Positions 39,245 through 50,628 of a DNA stretch of 62,253 bases are shown here, piece by piece (positions within the stretch are counted from its first letter, which is position 1; the number at the start of each line of letters is the position of its first letter). Below the pieces are notes generated by a model. The model worked only from the letters and a program-made list of their open reading frames with translations. It did no database searches and was not told where the DNA came from. A program made the position numbers and the translations under genes. The DNA is from Chloroflexota bacterium (lineage in GTDB: Bacteria > Chloroflexota > Dormibacteria > Dormibacterales > Dormibacteraceae), in the NCBI GenBank assembly GCA_005880695.1, contig VBGR01000042.1, positions 1 to 62,253 on the forward strand. Direction: 5' to 3'.

Positions 39245-41130
39245 CCGGCGACCTTCGTTGGAGCCTTCACCCTGACACCGACCAACTCGCGGACGCGACC
39301 AGCGATTCCCTCCGCCGTCAGCCCGTGCTCGGCCAGGATCTCGCTCTGCCGGCCGTGGGGCAGGAACCCGTCAGGCAGGGCCAGCGTCCGAACCTTGCCC
39401 GCCAGCCCGGCCGGGGCCAGCGCCTCCAGCACCGCCCCGCCGAGGCCGCCCGAGCCCACGTTTTCCTCGACGGTGAGCAAGAGGGGGTAGCGTTCGGCCC
39501 AATCGTCCAGGAGGCGGGGATCGATGGGCTTGAGCCAGCGGGCGTTGATCACGCCGCAGCTGACGCCCTCGCGATTCAAGCGGTCCGCGGCCTCCAGGGC
39601 GGCGCCCACCATGCGCCCGATCGCCACGATCGCCGCATCCTGGCCGCGGCGGACCTCATCCCAGCGTCCGATCTCGAAGGGCTTGGCCGGCAGGTCGGGC
39701 ATCACGGCAACGCCCGCCCTCGGGTAGCGGATCGCGACCGGGCCGTCGTGGCGCAGAGCCGCCTCCAGCAGCCCCGAGACCTCGCTTGGGTCGGCGGGGG
39801 AGGCGATAGCCAGCCCAGGGACCGCTCGCAAGTAGGAGAGATCGAAGATGCCGTGGTGGGAGGCCCCGTCGGGCCCGGTCACGCCTGCGCGGTCGATCAC
39901 CAGGACGACCGGCAGGCGGTGCATCGCCACGTCCAGCATCACCTGGTCGTAGGCCCGCTGCAGGAACGTCGAGTAGATGCAGACAACCGGTCGCATGCCT
40001 GCCATCGCGAGGCCGGCCGCGAAGGTGACCGCGTGCTGCTCGCAGATGCCGACGTCGTAGAAGCGCTCCGGAAACTCCTGCGCGAAATCGAGGAGCCCGG
40101 TCGAGGAGGCCATGGCCGCGGTCAGGGCGACGACCTCCGGGTGACGTGTCGCGGCGCTCATGAGAGCTTCGCCGAAGACGTCGGTGTAGGTCAGCTCCTT
40201 GCGCGCCGCCGGCCCGGTCGCGGGGTCGAAGGCCGAGACGCCGTGGAGCTTGTCGATCTCGTCCTCGATCGCCGGGCCGTAGCCGCGGCCCTTCTCGGTC
40301 ACAACGTGGATGACGACCGGCTCGCCGAGCTGCTTGGCCCGCCGGAGCACCTTTTCCATCGCCTTCACGTCGTGTCCGTCGACCGGTCCCGCGTACTTCA
40401 GGCCCAGGCTCTCGAAGACCGTCGTCGGCTGCACGAGCTGCTTCAGCGACTCCTTGAAGCGGTAGGCGGCCTGGTCCGAGAGGCCGCCCACGACGGGGAG
40501 CGACTTGAGGCGGTCGGAAATCTCCTCCTTCAAGCGCTCGTAGCGCGGGTCCACGGTGAGGTTGGCAAGGTGGCGCGCCATCCCGCCCACGGTCGGGGCG
40601 TAGGAGCGGCCGTTGTCGTTGATCACGACGATCAAGTTCGGCGGCTGCAGGTGGGCGATCTGGTTGAGCGCCTCCCAGGCCATCCCGCCGGTGAGCGCGC
40701 CGTCGCCGATGACGGCGATCACGTGGCCGCGCTGACCCTTCTGGAGGCGCGCTTCCGCGAGGCCCAGGCCGTAGCTCAGGGAGGTCGAGGCGTGGCTGTT
40801 CTCGACCAGGTCGTGCTCGCTCTCCCGGCGGCTCGGATAGCCGGAGAGGCCGTCCGGCTGGCGCAGCTTGGCGAAGCCCTCCCGGCGGCCGGTGACGAGC
40901 TTGTGCACGTAGGACTGGTGGCCCGTATCCCAGACGAGGGAATCCTTGGGGCTGTCGAAGACGCGGTGGAGGGCGAGCGTGAGCTCAACCACCCCCAGGT
41001 TCGGCGAGAGGTGGCCGCCGCTCCGGGAGATGTGCTCGATCAGGAACTGACGGATCTCCGCGGCCAGCTCGTCGAGCTGGGCCGTGCTCAAGCCACGCAA
41101 GTCGGCGGGCGACTTGATGTCAGCGAGCAT
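39241..41130 (-). CDS. dxs: 1-deoxy-D-xylulose-5-phosphate synthase
   Basis: 629 residues, normal for DXS. It condenses pyruvate and glyceraldehyde-3-phosphate to DXP in the MEP isoprenoid pathway and feeds thiamine and pyridoxal synthesis. Seen: VWDTGHQSYVHKLVTGRREG, the ThDP motif VIAVIGDGALTGGMAWEALN with VVINDNGRSYAP, the second half with YTDVFGEALMSA, VALTAAMASSTGL, DVGICEQHAVTFAAGLAMAG (E general acid) and VIDRAGVTGPDGASHHG. The ATG is supported by conserved IKSPADLRGLSTAQLDELAA. It precedes the LLM gene. Confidence 0.97.
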   Translation of the reverse strand: MLADIKSPADLRGLSTAQLDELAAEIRQFLIEHISRSGGHLSPNLGVVELTLALHRVFDSPKDSLVWDTGHQSYVHKLVTGRREGFAKLRQPDGLSGYPSRRESEHDLVENSHASTSLSYGLGLAEARLQKGQRGHVIAVIGDGALTGGMAWEALNQIAHLQPPNLIVVINDNGRSYAPTVGGMARHLANLTVDPRYERLKEEISDRLKSLPVVGGLSDQAAYRFKESLKQLVQPTTVFESLGLKYAGPVDGHDVKAMEKVLRRAKQLGEPVVIHVVTEKGRGYGPAIEDEIDKLHGVSAFDPATGPAARKELTYTDVFGEALMSAATRHPEVVALTAAMASSTGLLDFAQEFPERFYDVGICEQHAVTFAAGLAMAGMRPVVCIYSTFLQRAYDQVMLDVAMHRLPVVLVIDRAGVTGPDGASHHGIFDLSYLRAVPGLAIASPADPSEVSGLLEAALRHDGPVAIRYPRAGVAVMPDLPAKPFEIGRWDEVRRGQDAAIVAIGRMVGAALEAADRLNREGVSCGVINARWLKPIDPRLLDDWAERYPLLLTVEENVGSGGLGGAVLEALAPAGLAGKVRTLALPDGFLPHGRQSEILAEHGLTAEGIAGRVRELVGVRVKAPTKVAG

Positions 41131-41153
41131 GTTGGCTCCTCACAACGTAAGAC

Positions 41154-44084
<2,931 letters not shown>

Positions 44085-44131
44085 TGCGCTTACGGCGGGC
44101 GACCACGGGCGCGGAAAAGGCGATCCGGGGT

Positions 44132-44159
44132 CCCCGCGAAATCGTCAGATTTCGTGGGG
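44132..44159 (+). promoter_or_regulatory. Stem-loop in the leader of the CoA-binding protein gene
   Basis: CCCCGCGAAATC and GATTTCGTGGGG pair over 12 bp with one G-U, loop GTCA. It ends 7 nt before the ATG at 44167, within the 82-bp metY gap. No T-run follows, so it could be a processing or translation-control hairpin rather than an intrinsic terminator. Confidence 0.5.
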
Positions 44160-44166
44160 TGGAAAG

Positions 44167-44679
44167 ATGAGCGCGGTGGGCGAACGTAACGCCTTTGGAA
44201 TGACGACCGCGGATCGGCTCCGGATCCTCACCACCTACCGCACGATTGCAATGGTCGGGCTCTCCTCGAACTATTTCAACGCGAGCTCGTTCGCCGGCAT
44301 CTACCTCGACGCCAACGGGTACGACATCATCCCGGTCAACCCGGCCCAGGCGGGCAAGGTCGAGATCCTGGGCCGCAGGGTCTACAAGGACCTCCTGGAG
44401 GCGGCCGAGGAGCACGTGGTCCAGATCGTCGACGTCTTTCGTCCGTCGACGGAGGCGCCGGAGATCGCGCGCCAGGCGGTCGAGATCGGAGCCAAGGTGC
44501 TCTGGCTGCAGCTCGGCGTGATCAGCGAGGAGGCGGCCGAGATCGCCCGCGCGGCTGGGCTCGAGGTGGTCATGGATCGCTGCTGCAAGATCGAGCACGC
44601 GCGCTTTTTCGGGGGCCTGCGCACGATCGGGCTGAACACCGGAGTCCTCACCAGCCGCCTGGGAACGAAGCTCTCCTAG
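44167..44679 (+). CDS. CoA-binding domain protein (YccU-like)
   Basis: 170 residues with a CoA_binding_2 Rossmann fold: RTIAMVGLSSNYFNASSFAG, YDIIPVNPAQAGKVEILGRR and VQIVDVFRPSTEAPEIARQA, then GAKVLWLQLGVISEEAAEIA and AGLEVVMDRCCKIEHARFFG. The family binds CoA or a related nucleotide, with no known catalysis. It lies downstream of metY in the same direction; this pairing is recurrent and suggests a role near sulfur amino-acid metabolism. The stop overlaps the convergent kelch gene by 4 nt. Confidence 0.9.
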   Translation: MSAVGERNAFGMTTADRLRILTTYRTIAMVGLSSNYFNASSFAGIYLDANGYDIIPVNPAQAGKVEILGRRVYKDLLEAAEEHVVQIVDVFRPSTEAPEIARQAVEIGAKVLWLQLGVISEEAAEIARAAGLEVVMDRCCKIEHARFFGGLRTIGLNTGVLTSRLGTKLS

Positions 44680-45557
44680 CCGAAAGAGGTGCAGGCGGCA
44701 GACGCCTGATAGGCCGGCGCCGTCGCTCCGCCGCAGGCCCAGAGGCGCTCGCGGAAGAGCGCCAGCTGGATGCCATGTCGGGGAACCAGCATCGCCTCCG
44801 CCGACCAGGCGCTGCCGCGCAGGCGAGCCACCTGGGTGACGAGTAACGACTCGTTCGGATCCTCGCCGCCGGCCACCACAACCTCGTCGTCGACGCCGAC
44901 CACCCCGGCGCCCGCGCCGCTGGTGGCGAAGGGCAGGTCGGGACCGTCGGTCCAGGCGTCGGCGGCCGGGTCGTAGACCTCGATCGGGGCCACGTTGCCC
45001 GCGGCCGCGTTGCCGCCGATCGCGTACAGCTTGCGCGTGAGCCCGACCAGCGCGAGCGCGCCGCGCGGGTGGTGGAGCGAGGCGACCTGGTGCCAGGCTC
45101 CCTGGTCCAGCGCGTAGACGGCGCCCTGGGCGGGGCCGTTGCTGAAGCCGCCCGCGACATAGATGCGGCCGTCGAGCACTGCCGCGGCCGCGTGGTCGAC
45201 GGGCAGCGGGTAGGTGGGACCGGTCGCCCAGGCGTCGGTGAGGACGTAGACGCTGCTGCTCGAATGGCGCCCTGGGTCGAAGCCGCCGATCAGGTAGAGC
45301 GACCGGCCGTCGGCTGCAGAGGCGACCTCCTGGCGGGCTGCCGGCAGCGGGACTTCCGCGCGCTGCGGTTCCGGCGGCGGCGTCGGGCTTTGGGCCCGGG
45401 CCGGGCTCGTCCGGCTCGTCGGGGTGGGGGAGGAGCGCGGAGAGGCTGTCGCCGGAAGACAGCCCGCCACCAGCAGGACGAGGCAGAGGCCGCCGGCGCG
45501 CAGGGCTATGGCGATGCGCCCGCTTCCAGTGCCTCGCGGGCTTCCCCCTGGACCCAC
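44676..45557 (-). CDS. Kelch-repeat lipoprotein
   Basis: About 293 residues from a GTG at 45557. Other starts are possible because no ATG is near. The N-terminus AIALRAGGLCLVLLVAGCLP is a lipoprotein signal with lipobox LVAGC. After a Pro/Ser/Thr linker there are about five kelch-type blades marked by a Gly-Gly pair after a hydrophobic strand (SLYLIGGFD, RIYVAGGFS, KLYAIGGNA, EVVVAGGED and RLWACGGAT) with W or Y positions between them. It forms a beta-propeller on the outer face of the membrane, probably for binding. It overlaps the CDF-like gene by about 50 nt if the chosen start is right. Confidence 0.75.
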   Translation of the reverse strand: MGPGGSPRGTGSGRIAIALRAGGLCLVLLVAGCLPATASPRSSPTPTSRTSPARAQSPTPPPEPQRAEVPLPAARQEVASAADGRSLYLIGGFDPGRHSSSSVYVLTDAWATGPTYPLPVDHAAAAVLDGRIYVAGGFSNGPAQGAVYALDQGAWHQVASLHHPRGALALVGLTRKLYAIGGNAAAGNVAPIEVYDPAADAWTDGPDLPFATSGAGAGVVGVDDEVVVAGGEDPNESLLVTQVARLRGSAWSAEAMLVPRHGIQLALFRERLWACGGATAPAYQASAACTSFG

Positions 45558-46102
45558 CAGACGAATAGCAGCGCCGCCAGCGGGTCGGCCCACCACCAGC
45601 CCAGCAGCTGGTTCAAGACCAGCCCGACCAAGGCGATCGCGGCGAGGTAGATGCAGATCGCGCTGCAGGCGGCGTCGGCCCGCAAGGCTGGGCTGCCGAG
45701 CGCATCCGCCAGCCGGAGACGCCATCGCCAGAGCGGCAGCATGATCGCCAGGGAGGCGAGGGTAAGCGCGACGCCGACCGGCGAGGGCCTGGCGTGGAAG
45801 CCGAGTAGAAGGCTCGCCGCGGCCGAGATGACGATGTAGGCGACCAGCGCCCAGAGCGCCCAACCGACCAACCGCGAAGCGCCGCGTTCGCCCGGACCGA
45901 GGCTGCCTCGCGATTCATCGGGACTCCGCTGCAGAAGCCGCCGCAACACCACCGCGGCGGTGACTATCTCGACGAGGGAGTCGAAGCCGAAAGCGGTCAG
46001 CACTATCGATCGCGCCGCCAGCCCGGCGGCGAGCGCGACGCCCCCCTCGACCAGCATCCAGGCCACGGTTGCTGCCTGGGCTAGGCGAGCTCGGCGGAGC
46101 AC
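45506..46102 (-). CDS. Small cation-efflux (CDF)-like membrane protein
   Basis: 198 residues from a GTG at 46102. It has about six helices: TVAWMLVEGGVALAAGLAAR, VLTAFGFDSLVEIVTAAVVL (Asp in the CDF TM2 position), VAYIVISAAASLLLG, TLASLAIMLPLWRWRL, ADAACSAICIYLAAIALVGL and ADPLAALLFVWWVQGEARE. CDF transporters normally have an added cytoplasmic domain of about 90 residues, which is absent, and the second metal-site His is not evident (ADAACS). It may be a reduced transporter or a non-transport homologue. It lies 10 nt after the iron-sulfur fusion gene. Confidence 0.78.
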   Translation of the reverse strand: MLRRARLAQAATVAWMLVEGGVALAAGLAARSIVLTAFGFDSLVEIVTAAVVLRRLLQRSPDESRGSLGPGERGASRLVGWALWALVAYIVISAAASLLLGFHARPSPVGVALTLASLAIMLPLWRWRLRLADALGSPALRADAACSAICIYLAAIALVGLVLNQLLGWWWADPLAALLFVWWVQGEAREALEAGASP

Positions 46103-46112
46103 CGCCGCCAGG

Positions 46113-48134
46113 TCAGGCGAGGCGGTCGGCGACCAGCTCGAGGACATGGGCCACGCGAAGGTCGAGGCCGCGACTGCGGGCGCCCGACGAGATGTGCATG
46201 AGGCAGCCGGGGTTGTCCGAGGCGAGGATTGTGCAACCGGTGGCGGCCAGCGCCTCCAGCTTCCAGTCCAGCAGCCGGGCGCCGACGTCCGGCCACTCCA
46301 TGCTGAAGCTGCCACCGAAGCCGCAGCAGTTGGTGATGTCGGGCAGGTCGACCACCTCGTAGCCGGCCAGCCGGAGGAGCCTGCGCGGCTCGGCGTGAAG
46401 GCCCAGCTCGCGCAGCGACTGGCAGGAATCGTGGTAGGCGACCCTCACCAGCTCGTCGCCGGCGGTGCGGACCAGGTCGGGCCTGGCTTCGAGCAGCTCT
46501 AGGGCGAAGCGGGTCGAGTCGCGCATCCGGGAGGCCAGTTCGTCATGCCTCGCCCCGTCGGCGCCCCATTCGATCGCGTCCTTCACGTAAGCGCTGAAAC
46601 AGGAGGCGGACGGCGTCACGATCGGGCCTTCGGAGCCGCTCAGGGCCCGTGTCAGGCCCCGGCTCAGACGGGCACCCAGCTTGAAGTCCCCGGCGTTGGC
46701 GCAGATCAGGCCGCAGCACCACTGCTGCCCCGGGAATTCGACACGGTAGCCGGCCCGGCGCAGGATCTTCTCCAGCGCCAGTCCCTGCTCGGGTGCGACG
46801 CGGTCGACCAGGCAGGAGGCGAAGATGGTCACCGGCTCGCCGTCTCCGCCGGGCGTCACCTGGTCCCGAAAAGGCCGGCTCGCCAGCCGCGCCGGCGCGC
46901 CTGGCACGAAGCCCGAAAACGGCGTTCCAAGCCGCAGGGCAGGGTCGGCCAGGCTGGAAGCCCAGACTTCGAGGACCGCCTTCTTCAGTAGAGGCTTCCG
47001 CGCCTCCCGCCGGTGCTCCAGGATCTGCCGAGGCAGTGGGATGTCGACCGGGCAGATCTCCTGGCAGGCGTTGCACTGGACGCAGAGCGAATTCGGGAAA
47101 TCGTCCACCCGATGGCCGTGGTGGAAGGGGGTTAGCACGAGCCCGATCGGGCCGCTGTAGATGTGCCCGAACTGGTGGCCGCCGACGGCCATAAAGGGAG
47201 GGCAGGCGTTCGAGCAGGCGCCGCACCTGATGCAAGTCAGCGCCTCGCGCATCAGCGGGTCGGCTCGCATCGCCTCGCGGCCGTTGTCCAGGACGACGCA
47301 GTGCATCTCGCGCGGGCCGTGCGCGCCGATGACGGGTTTGAAGCCGATGTCCGAGGAGCGGGACGGGCCCGTCACCCAGTTCACGTACGTGCTCATCGGC
47401 TGGCCGGTCGCGGAGCGGGCCAGCATCTTCAGCAGCGAAGCCGCGTCGTCCACGTCCTTCACAACCTTGTCGATCCCGAAGACGGCGATATGAACGCGCG
47501 GGAGCGTGATCGTGAGGTCGGCGTTGCCCTCATTGCTGACGATCACCACGGTGCCTGTCTCCGCGATCGCCGCGTTGGCGCCCGAGATGCCCACCGCGGC
47601 ATTGATGAACTTCTCGCGCAGCTCGGCGCGGGCGTGCGCCATGATCGCGTCCCGGTTCGGCTCGGTGCCCAGCTCCTCCGCCCAGTCCTCGATGGTGAGG
47701 TGGATGGCAGGCGCGATCAGGTGCGAGGGGTGCTCGTGCTTGCGCTGCACCATGTACTCGCCGAGGTCGGTCTCGACTACCTCCATCCCGAGGCGCTCCA
47801 GGTGCTGGTTGAGCTGGATCTCTTCGGTCGCCATCGACTTTGATTTGGTGACGATGCCGGCGCCGGCGCTGCGGCAGATCTCGCCGATGACCTCGCGCGC
47901 CGCCTTAGCGTCGGCGGCGTAATGAAAGATCCCGCCCGCCGCCTCAAGGCTTTGCCGAAAGCGGTCGACGAGTCCCTCCAGCTGGTCGAGGTTGGCGCGC
48001 CGGCGGGCTTTAAGGTCGGTCTGGCCGGCCTTGAAGTCGTAGATCTCGAAGGCTCGGTTGCGGCGGGTGCGGAGCTCGACTGTCGCTTCGCGGAGCGCCC
48101 GCTGGAGGCTGGGGTTGGCGAGCGCCTTCCGCAC
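46113..48134 (-). CDS. LutB-LutA-type fusion: LUD plus 4Fe-4S plus cysteine-rich CCG domains
   Basis: 673 residues. Residues about 60-300 are a LUD domain (KSMATEEIQLNQHLERLGME, GISGANAAIAETGTVVIVSN), then two 4Fe-4S motifs (CIRCGACSNACP, CVQCNACQEICP) as in LutB (about 305-380). Residues 430-673 hold two CCG modules as in LutA (ending QQWCCGL and NCCGFGG). Lactate oxidation in Bacillus uses separate LutA, LutB and LutC; here A and B are one protein and no LutC is present. It may oxidise lactate or transfer electrons from another donor. A GTG is used, since no ATG lies in frame upstream. Confidence 0.85.
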   Translation of the reverse strand: MRKALANPSLQRALREATVELRTRRNRAFEIYDFKAGQTDLKARRRANLDQLEGLVDRFRQSLEAAGGIFHYAADAKAAREVIGEICRSAGAGIVTKSKSMATEEIQLNQHLERLGMEVVETDLGEYMVQRKHEHPSHLIAPAIHLTIEDWAEELGTEPNRDAIMAHARAELREKFINAAVGISGANAAIAETGTVVIVSNEGNADLTITLPRVHIAVFGIDKVVKDVDDAASLLKMLARSATGQPMSTYVNWVTGPSRSSDIGFKPVIGAHGPREMHCVVLDNGREAMRADPLMREALTCIRCGACSNACPPFMAVGGHQFGHIYSGPIGLVLTPFHHGHRVDDFPNSLCVQCNACQEICPVDIPLPRQILEHRREARKPLLKKAVLEVWASSLADPALRLGTPFSGFVPGAPARLASRPFRDQVTPGGDGEPVTIFASCLVDRVAPEQGLALEKILRRAGYRVEFPGQQWCCGLICANAGDFKLGARLSRGLTRALSGSEGPIVTPSASCFSAYVKDAIEWGADGARHDELASRMRDSTRFALELLEARPDLVRTAGDELVRVAYHDSCQSLRELGLHAEPRRLLRLAGYEVVDLPDITNCCGFGGSFSMEWPDVGARLLDWKLEALAATGCTILASDNPGCLMHISSGARSRGLDLRVAHVLELVADRLA

Positions 48135-48162
48135 ACGCTTGCGGAAGTGGCGCCGGGTCTCG

Positions 48163-49833
48163 CTAGCTCCTTGCGTGAGACTGCTCCGTGATCGCCGCAG
48201 TGACGGCCTCAGCCGAGTCGACGGGAGCCAGGCAGAGGGTGCCGATGCAGATCACGGCTCGCTTTGCGTCACCAGGCTCGATCACGGCGTAAGGGTAGGC
48301 GGCAAGCGCGGCGCGGACGAGTGCGGGATGGGAGCTCGTGACCTTGATCGGCGGCCGCAAATAGCGGTCGTACGCGCGGGCGAAGCTGGCGGCCATGATC
48401 CCGAGCCGCGGCGGCAGCTGGGCAACCGAGGTCAGGGCCCGCTCGCCACGGCTGCGGTAGGGCGCGTCGGGCTCGCCGATCAGCACGTCGAGCTCGAAGA
48501 GGGCCAGCGCCGCCACAGCGTTTTCGGCGAGGGGCTTGAGCCGCTCTCCCAGCCGGCCAAGGTCGCCGCCTTCGGCACGGTCGAAATAGCCGCCGAACCG
48601 CGCATCCGCGTAGCGAGTTTCAAGGTGCTCCGCGAGCTCGCGCGCGTTATCGAGCCAGCGCGTTCCGAGACCGGCCGAGTAGGCGCGCACCGCGGCCAGC
48701 AGGCCCCAGACCTGGTCGCCCAGCTGGCCCTGTACGCCCTCGCCGTGCTCGAGACCGCCGCCGGCCCGGTAGCTGCGCTCGAACAGGCTCTCCAGCAACT
48801 TTCGGGCGGCGTCCCCGAGGTCCGACCGGTCGAGGCGGGCGGCGGCTTCCAGGTAGGCGATGGCCAGGCTCGCGTTCCAGCTGGTGTAGACGCGGCGGTC
48901 CACGTAGGGTGCGGCCAGCCCGGCGCGCCCCGCCGCGTCGAGCCCGTAATAGTGCTCGTCGGCGTCCTGGCTGCCCGCGTACAGCCCGGTCCGCGCGTCG
49001 CGCAGGACCCGGTCGAGGTAGGCGGTGGTCCGGTCCAGGATCTCGCTCTCGGAGGTCGCCGCCAGGGCCGCGACCAGCCCAGCGTGGTCCTCCAGCATCT
49101 TTTCGTAGTGCGGGACGCTCCAGTCCTGGGTCGTCGAATACCGGTAAAAGCCGCCCTCGACCTGGTCGTAGGTGCCGCCGGCGGCCATCTGGCGAAGGGT
49201 GAAGACCGCCATCTCACGGAGCTCCGGCCGGCCTCTGATCGCCGCTTGCTCGGCGAGCAGCAGGAGCGCGTCAACTTGCGGAAACTTGGGTGCGCTGCCG
49301 AAGCCGCCATAGGTTGCGTCATAGGCGTTCTCGACTGCTTGCAGGACCCCATCGATGAGCCCAGCGTCGAGGCTGCCGGCGCTCGAGGCGACGACAGCGC
49401 CGGTTCGCTTCTTCGCCTCCAGGACCCTGGCCACAACCTCCGGCTTGCGGAGGTGGTAGAAGCGCTCGATGTCGACCAGCGCGCCGACCATCTGGTCGGC
49501 CGGCAGGTAGGTCCCACCGGACAGGATGTCGCCTTGCGGCGTCAGGAACGCGGTGGTCGGCCAGCCGCCCATGTTGTAGCGGCCGTTGATGTCGGGCCGG
49601 AGATCGTTGTCGACCCGGACCGGCACGTAATCACGGTTCAAGAGGTCGATGACGCGCTGGTCGGAGTAGGTCGTTTCGTCCATGACGTGGCACCAGTGGC
49701 ACCAGACCGCGGAGATGCTGAGCAGAATCGGCTTGTCCCTCGTGCGCGCTTCCTCGAAGGCTGCCTCCTCCCAGGGCCGCCAATGGATCTCGGCGGCCCG
49801 GTTCGGGCGGGGTGAGAAGTGGAAGTCGGCCAT
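48163..49833 (-). CDS. DUF255/thioredoxin-domain protein (YyaL-like)
   Basis: 556 residues; the usual family length is 600-700. N-terminal DUF255 thioredoxin-like domain: EIHWRPWEEAAFEEARTRDK, then SISAVWCHWCHVM with the CHWC redox pair, VPVRVDNDLRPDINGRYNMG and GWPTTAFLTPQGD. The rest is an (alpha/alpha) six-hairpin glycosidase-like fold: GTYDQVEGGFYRYSTTQDWS, VPHYEKMLEDHAGL, YTSWNASLAIAYLEAAARL. The family is proposed to be an N-acyl-glucosamine epimerase-like or thiol protein without a proven activity. It follows thiD by 3 nt. Confidence 0.92.
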   Translation of the reverse strand: MADFHFSPRPNRAAEIHWRPWEEAAFEEARTRDKPILLSISAVWCHWCHVMDETTYSDQRVIDLLNRDYVPVRVDNDLRPDINGRYNMGGWPTTAFLTPQGDILSGGTYLPADQMVGALVDIERFYHLRKPEVVARVLEAKKRTGAVVASSAGSLDAGLIDGVLQAVENAYDATYGGFGSAPKFPQVDALLLLAEQAAIRGRPELREMAVFTLRQMAAGGTYDQVEGGFYRYSTTQDWSVPHYEKMLEDHAGLVAALAATSESEILDRTTAYLDRVLRDARTGLYAGSQDADEHYYGLDAAGRAGLAAPYVDRRVYTSWNASLAIAYLEAAARLDRSDLGDAARKLLESLFERSYRAGGGLEHGEGVQGQLGDQVWGLLAAVRAYSAGLGTRWLDNARELAEHLETRYADARFGGYFDRAEGGDLGRLGERLKPLAENAVAALALFELDVLIGEPDAPYRSRGERALTSVAQLPPRLGIMAASFARAYDRYLRPPIKVTSSHPALVRAALAAYPYAVIEPGDAKRAVICIGTLCLAPVDSAEAVTAAITEQSHARS

Positions 49834-49836
49834 GGG

Positions 49837-50628
49837 CTATGGGCTAAGCCTAAAGGCGGGGTTGACCGGGCCGTGGCCGCTGCCGATATCGATCGAAGCC
49901 CGGATGGCGCCTGTGACGAAGTTCTTCGCCTCGTGGACCGCCTCGACGAGGCTCATGCCTTTGGCCAGCTCCGCGGCGATGGCCGCCGAGAAGACGCAGC
50001 CGCTGCCGTGGGTGTTCCGGCTCTGGATACGCTGGACCCGGAGCTCGACGCTGCGGTCGCCGTCGAAGAGGATGTCGATCGCCTCCGCTTCGTCGCCGTG
50101 GCCGCCCTTCAAGACGACCGCCCGTGGCCCGAGGCGGACCAGGTCTTCCGCAGCCTGGCGCCGTTCCGCGAGGGTCTTGATCGGCCGCTCCAAGAGGACC
50201 TCCGCCTCCGGCAGGTTGGGCGTGAGGACCGTGGCCAGCGGCAGCAGCCGGCTGCGCAGCGCCTCGACCGCCTCGTCGCGGAGCAGCTTGGCGCCGCCCT
50301 TGGCGACCATGACCGGGTCGACCACCAGCGGAAAGCGGTAGTCCCCGACGGCGCCCGCCACCACCGCGATGATCGCCGCGCTGGAGAGCATGCCGGTCTT
50401 CGCGGCTTTGATCTCGAGATCGCCGGCGACGGCCTCGATCTGGGCGCGAACCAGACTCGGCGGCAGCTCCAGGATCTCCGTCACGGTGACCGTGTTCTGG
50501 GCCGTGATTGCCGTGATCGCGCAGGTTCCGTGAACTCCGAGGACGGCGAAGGTCTTGAGGTCGGCCTGGATGCCGGCGCCCCCGCCGGAGTCGGAGCCTG
50601 CGATGGTGAGCGCTACGGGCAGTTTCAC
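49837..50628 (-). CDS. thiD: Hydroxymethylpyrimidine/phosphomethylpyrimidine kinase
   Basis: 263 residues from a GTG overlapping the permease stop (GTGA). It phosphorylates HMP and HMP-P for thiamine synthesis. Seen: [83 protein letters not shown] and the ribokinase-type loop [20 protein letters not shown] with catalytic Cys/anion hole. Together with an NCS1 permease under a TPP riboswitch it forms an HMP salvage unit. Confidence 0.96.
   Translation of the reverse strand: MKLPVALTIAGSDSGGGAGIQADLKTFAVLGVHGTCAITAITAQNTVTVTEILELPPSLVRAQIEAVAGDLEIKAAKTGMLSSAAIIAVVAGAVGDYRFPLVVDPVMVAKGGAKLLRDEAVEALRSRLLPLATVLTPNLPEAEVLLERPIKTLAERRQAAEDLVRLGPRAVVLKGGHGDEAEAIDILFDGDRSVELRVQRIQSRNTHGSGCVFSAAIAAELAKGMSLVEAVHEAKNFVTGAIRASIDIGSGHGPVNPAFRLSP

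Noticed and set aside
48058-49815. 585-codon forward frame opposite the DUF255 gene
   Set aside because: Shadow of a gene with clear CHWC domain; no motifs of its own.
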